Shown in pieces: positions 63,320-64,000 of a DNA stretch of 64,000 nucleotides; the stretch's first letter is position 1, and the number at the start of each line of letters is the position of its first letter. Origin of the DNA: Streptomyces prunicolor NBRC 13075 (GTDB taxonomy: Bacteria; Actinomycetota; Actinomycetes; Streptomycetales; Streptomycetaceae); NCBI RefSeq assembly GCF_000367365.1, contig NZ_BARF01000107.1:1-64000 (forward strand). The letters run 5' to 3'. The notes below the pieces were generated by a model that saw nothing but the letters and a program-made list of their open reading frames with translations, was not told the origin of the DNA and searched no databases. Made by a program: the position numbers and the translations under genes.

Positions 63320-63636
63320 CCCGCCGCCCCCGGCCCACAGGCGCCTGACCCCGCTCCCGTAGGCATCGGCGCCCCACCGCCTCGCCGACCGGCGCCCGTC
63401 TCTCCCGCGCCGCTCCCTTCGCGCTTCGTCGCCGTCTCTCCGCCTCCGTATCCCGGTTCTCTCCCGTGATCCGCCGACGCCTCATGTCCTGGGCGCGGCA
63501 TGCCCCCGTGCGCCTCGAAGCCGCATCGGCATGTCCGTCGTCCCGGTCTGTGCGCTGTCCGGCCCTCGGGTCGGCCGCCCTCGCTCTCCTTCCGCTGCCC
63601 CGGCGCGGCCGGGAGCCTTCGAAGAAAGAAATCAAG

Positions 63637-64000
63637 ATGTCCGGACGACTCACGTCCCGCAGCCCTCGGACGCCCTTCCGCCCCGGCAGACTGCGCGCCG
63701 CCGCCCTGGGGACCGCCCTCGCCACCGTGCTCGTCCCCGCCCTCAGCGCCTGCGGCGGCGACGCCTCGACGGCCGGCGGCAGCTCCACGCTGAAGTGGGC
63801 CTCCTCCTACTTCCCAGCCCACTGGGACCCGGTGGTCAGCGGCAGTGGCGCCCAGTTCCGCGAACTCGCCCTGGTCTACGCCTCGTTGACCCGTACGGAC
63901 GCGACCGGCAAGGCCGTGCCCGACCTGGCCAAGAGCTGGGAGTACAACGCCAAGGGCGATCAGATCACGTTCCATCTGCGCCCGAACCTGAAGTTCAGCG
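63637..64000 (+). CDS. Peptide-type ABC binding lipoprotein (partial)
   Basis: The first 121 residues are visible and the gene runs off the window. Signal peptide with a twin-arginine-poor basic start and lipobox (VLVPALSACG), then the class 5 binding-protein fold: LKWASSYFPAHWDPVVSGSG, LALVYASLTRTDATGKAVPD, LAKSWEYNAKGDQITFHLRP. The leader peptide upstream points to import of a sulfur compound. Permease and ATPase genes probably follow outside the window. Confidence 0.88.
   Translation, partial: MSGRLTSRSPRTPFRPGRLRAAALGTALATVLVPALSACGGDASTAGGSSTLKWASSYFPAHWDPVVSGSGAQFRELALVYASLTRTDATGKAVPDLAKSWEYNAKGDQITFHLRPNLKFS

Overview
The window looks like a Streptomyces chromosome segment, probably from an accessory or arm-like region. 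The evidence is the very GC-rich coding sequence with GC-biased third codon positions, many GTG starts, GGAGG-type ribosome binding sites, and actinobacterial family signatures: DUF6233, a gamma-butyrolactone receptor, a SAM-IV riboswitch, cysteine-rich leader peptides and a family 2A encapsulin. No rRNA, tRNA or CRISPR array was seen.

0-8.6 kb is a decayed mobile region. It has small hypothetical genes, an Rrf2 regulator with its SnoaL-like target (both preceded by the same 17-bp palindrome), a MerR-like protein, and a remnant phage head module on the minus strand (minor capsid, two small proteins, 5'-truncated major capsid). A frameshifted, truncated IS110-family transposase runs straight into the capsid gene, and a second, intact IS110-family transposase lies divergently next to it.

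8.6-23 kb holds an EamA exporter divergent from an Lrp/AsnC regulator, then a patch with many broken genes: aminotransferase, DHA2 efflux pump, CPA2 cation/proton antiporter, a gamma-butyrolactone receptor, an FUSC fragment and LtrA. Intact genes are interspersed: DUF485 plus sodium:solute symporter, an NmrA-like protein, a complete gamma-butyrolactone receptor and a PQQ-type beta-propeller membrane protein with a TTA codon. Tandem 9-bp repeats and a pair of imperfect direct repeats of about 170 bp mark this as a rearranged region.

23-34 kb is more ordinary: a PAS-SpoIIE phosphatase, a DHA2 MFS exporter, a secreted protein, a YqeY-like protein and a large secreted GH35 beta-galactosidase. At about 33.67 kb two truncated genes abut head to head.

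34-64 kb has a sulfur theme. A family 2A encapsulin shell and its cysteine desulfurase cargo form a two-gene operon divergent from a LysR regulator. A flavin-dependent monooxygenase is preceded by a cysteine-rich leader peptide. A SAM-IV riboswitch followed by a second leader peptide precedes a complete peptide-type ABC importer (lipoprotein, two permeases, fused double ATPase) that ends in a broken monooxygenase gene. At the right edge an Rrf2 regulator and a DsbA-like protein form an operon, followed by a third leader peptide and another peptide-type binding lipoprotein that runs off the window. Sensing of SAM and cysteine would plausibly link uptake of an organosulfur compound, its oxidation, and sulfur storage in the encapsulin; that link is inference. 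Between these lie a MerR/reductase operon with a textbook MerR promoter, a TetR/hydrolase operon, an FUSC transporter, two methyltransferases, a repeat protein and a cupin.
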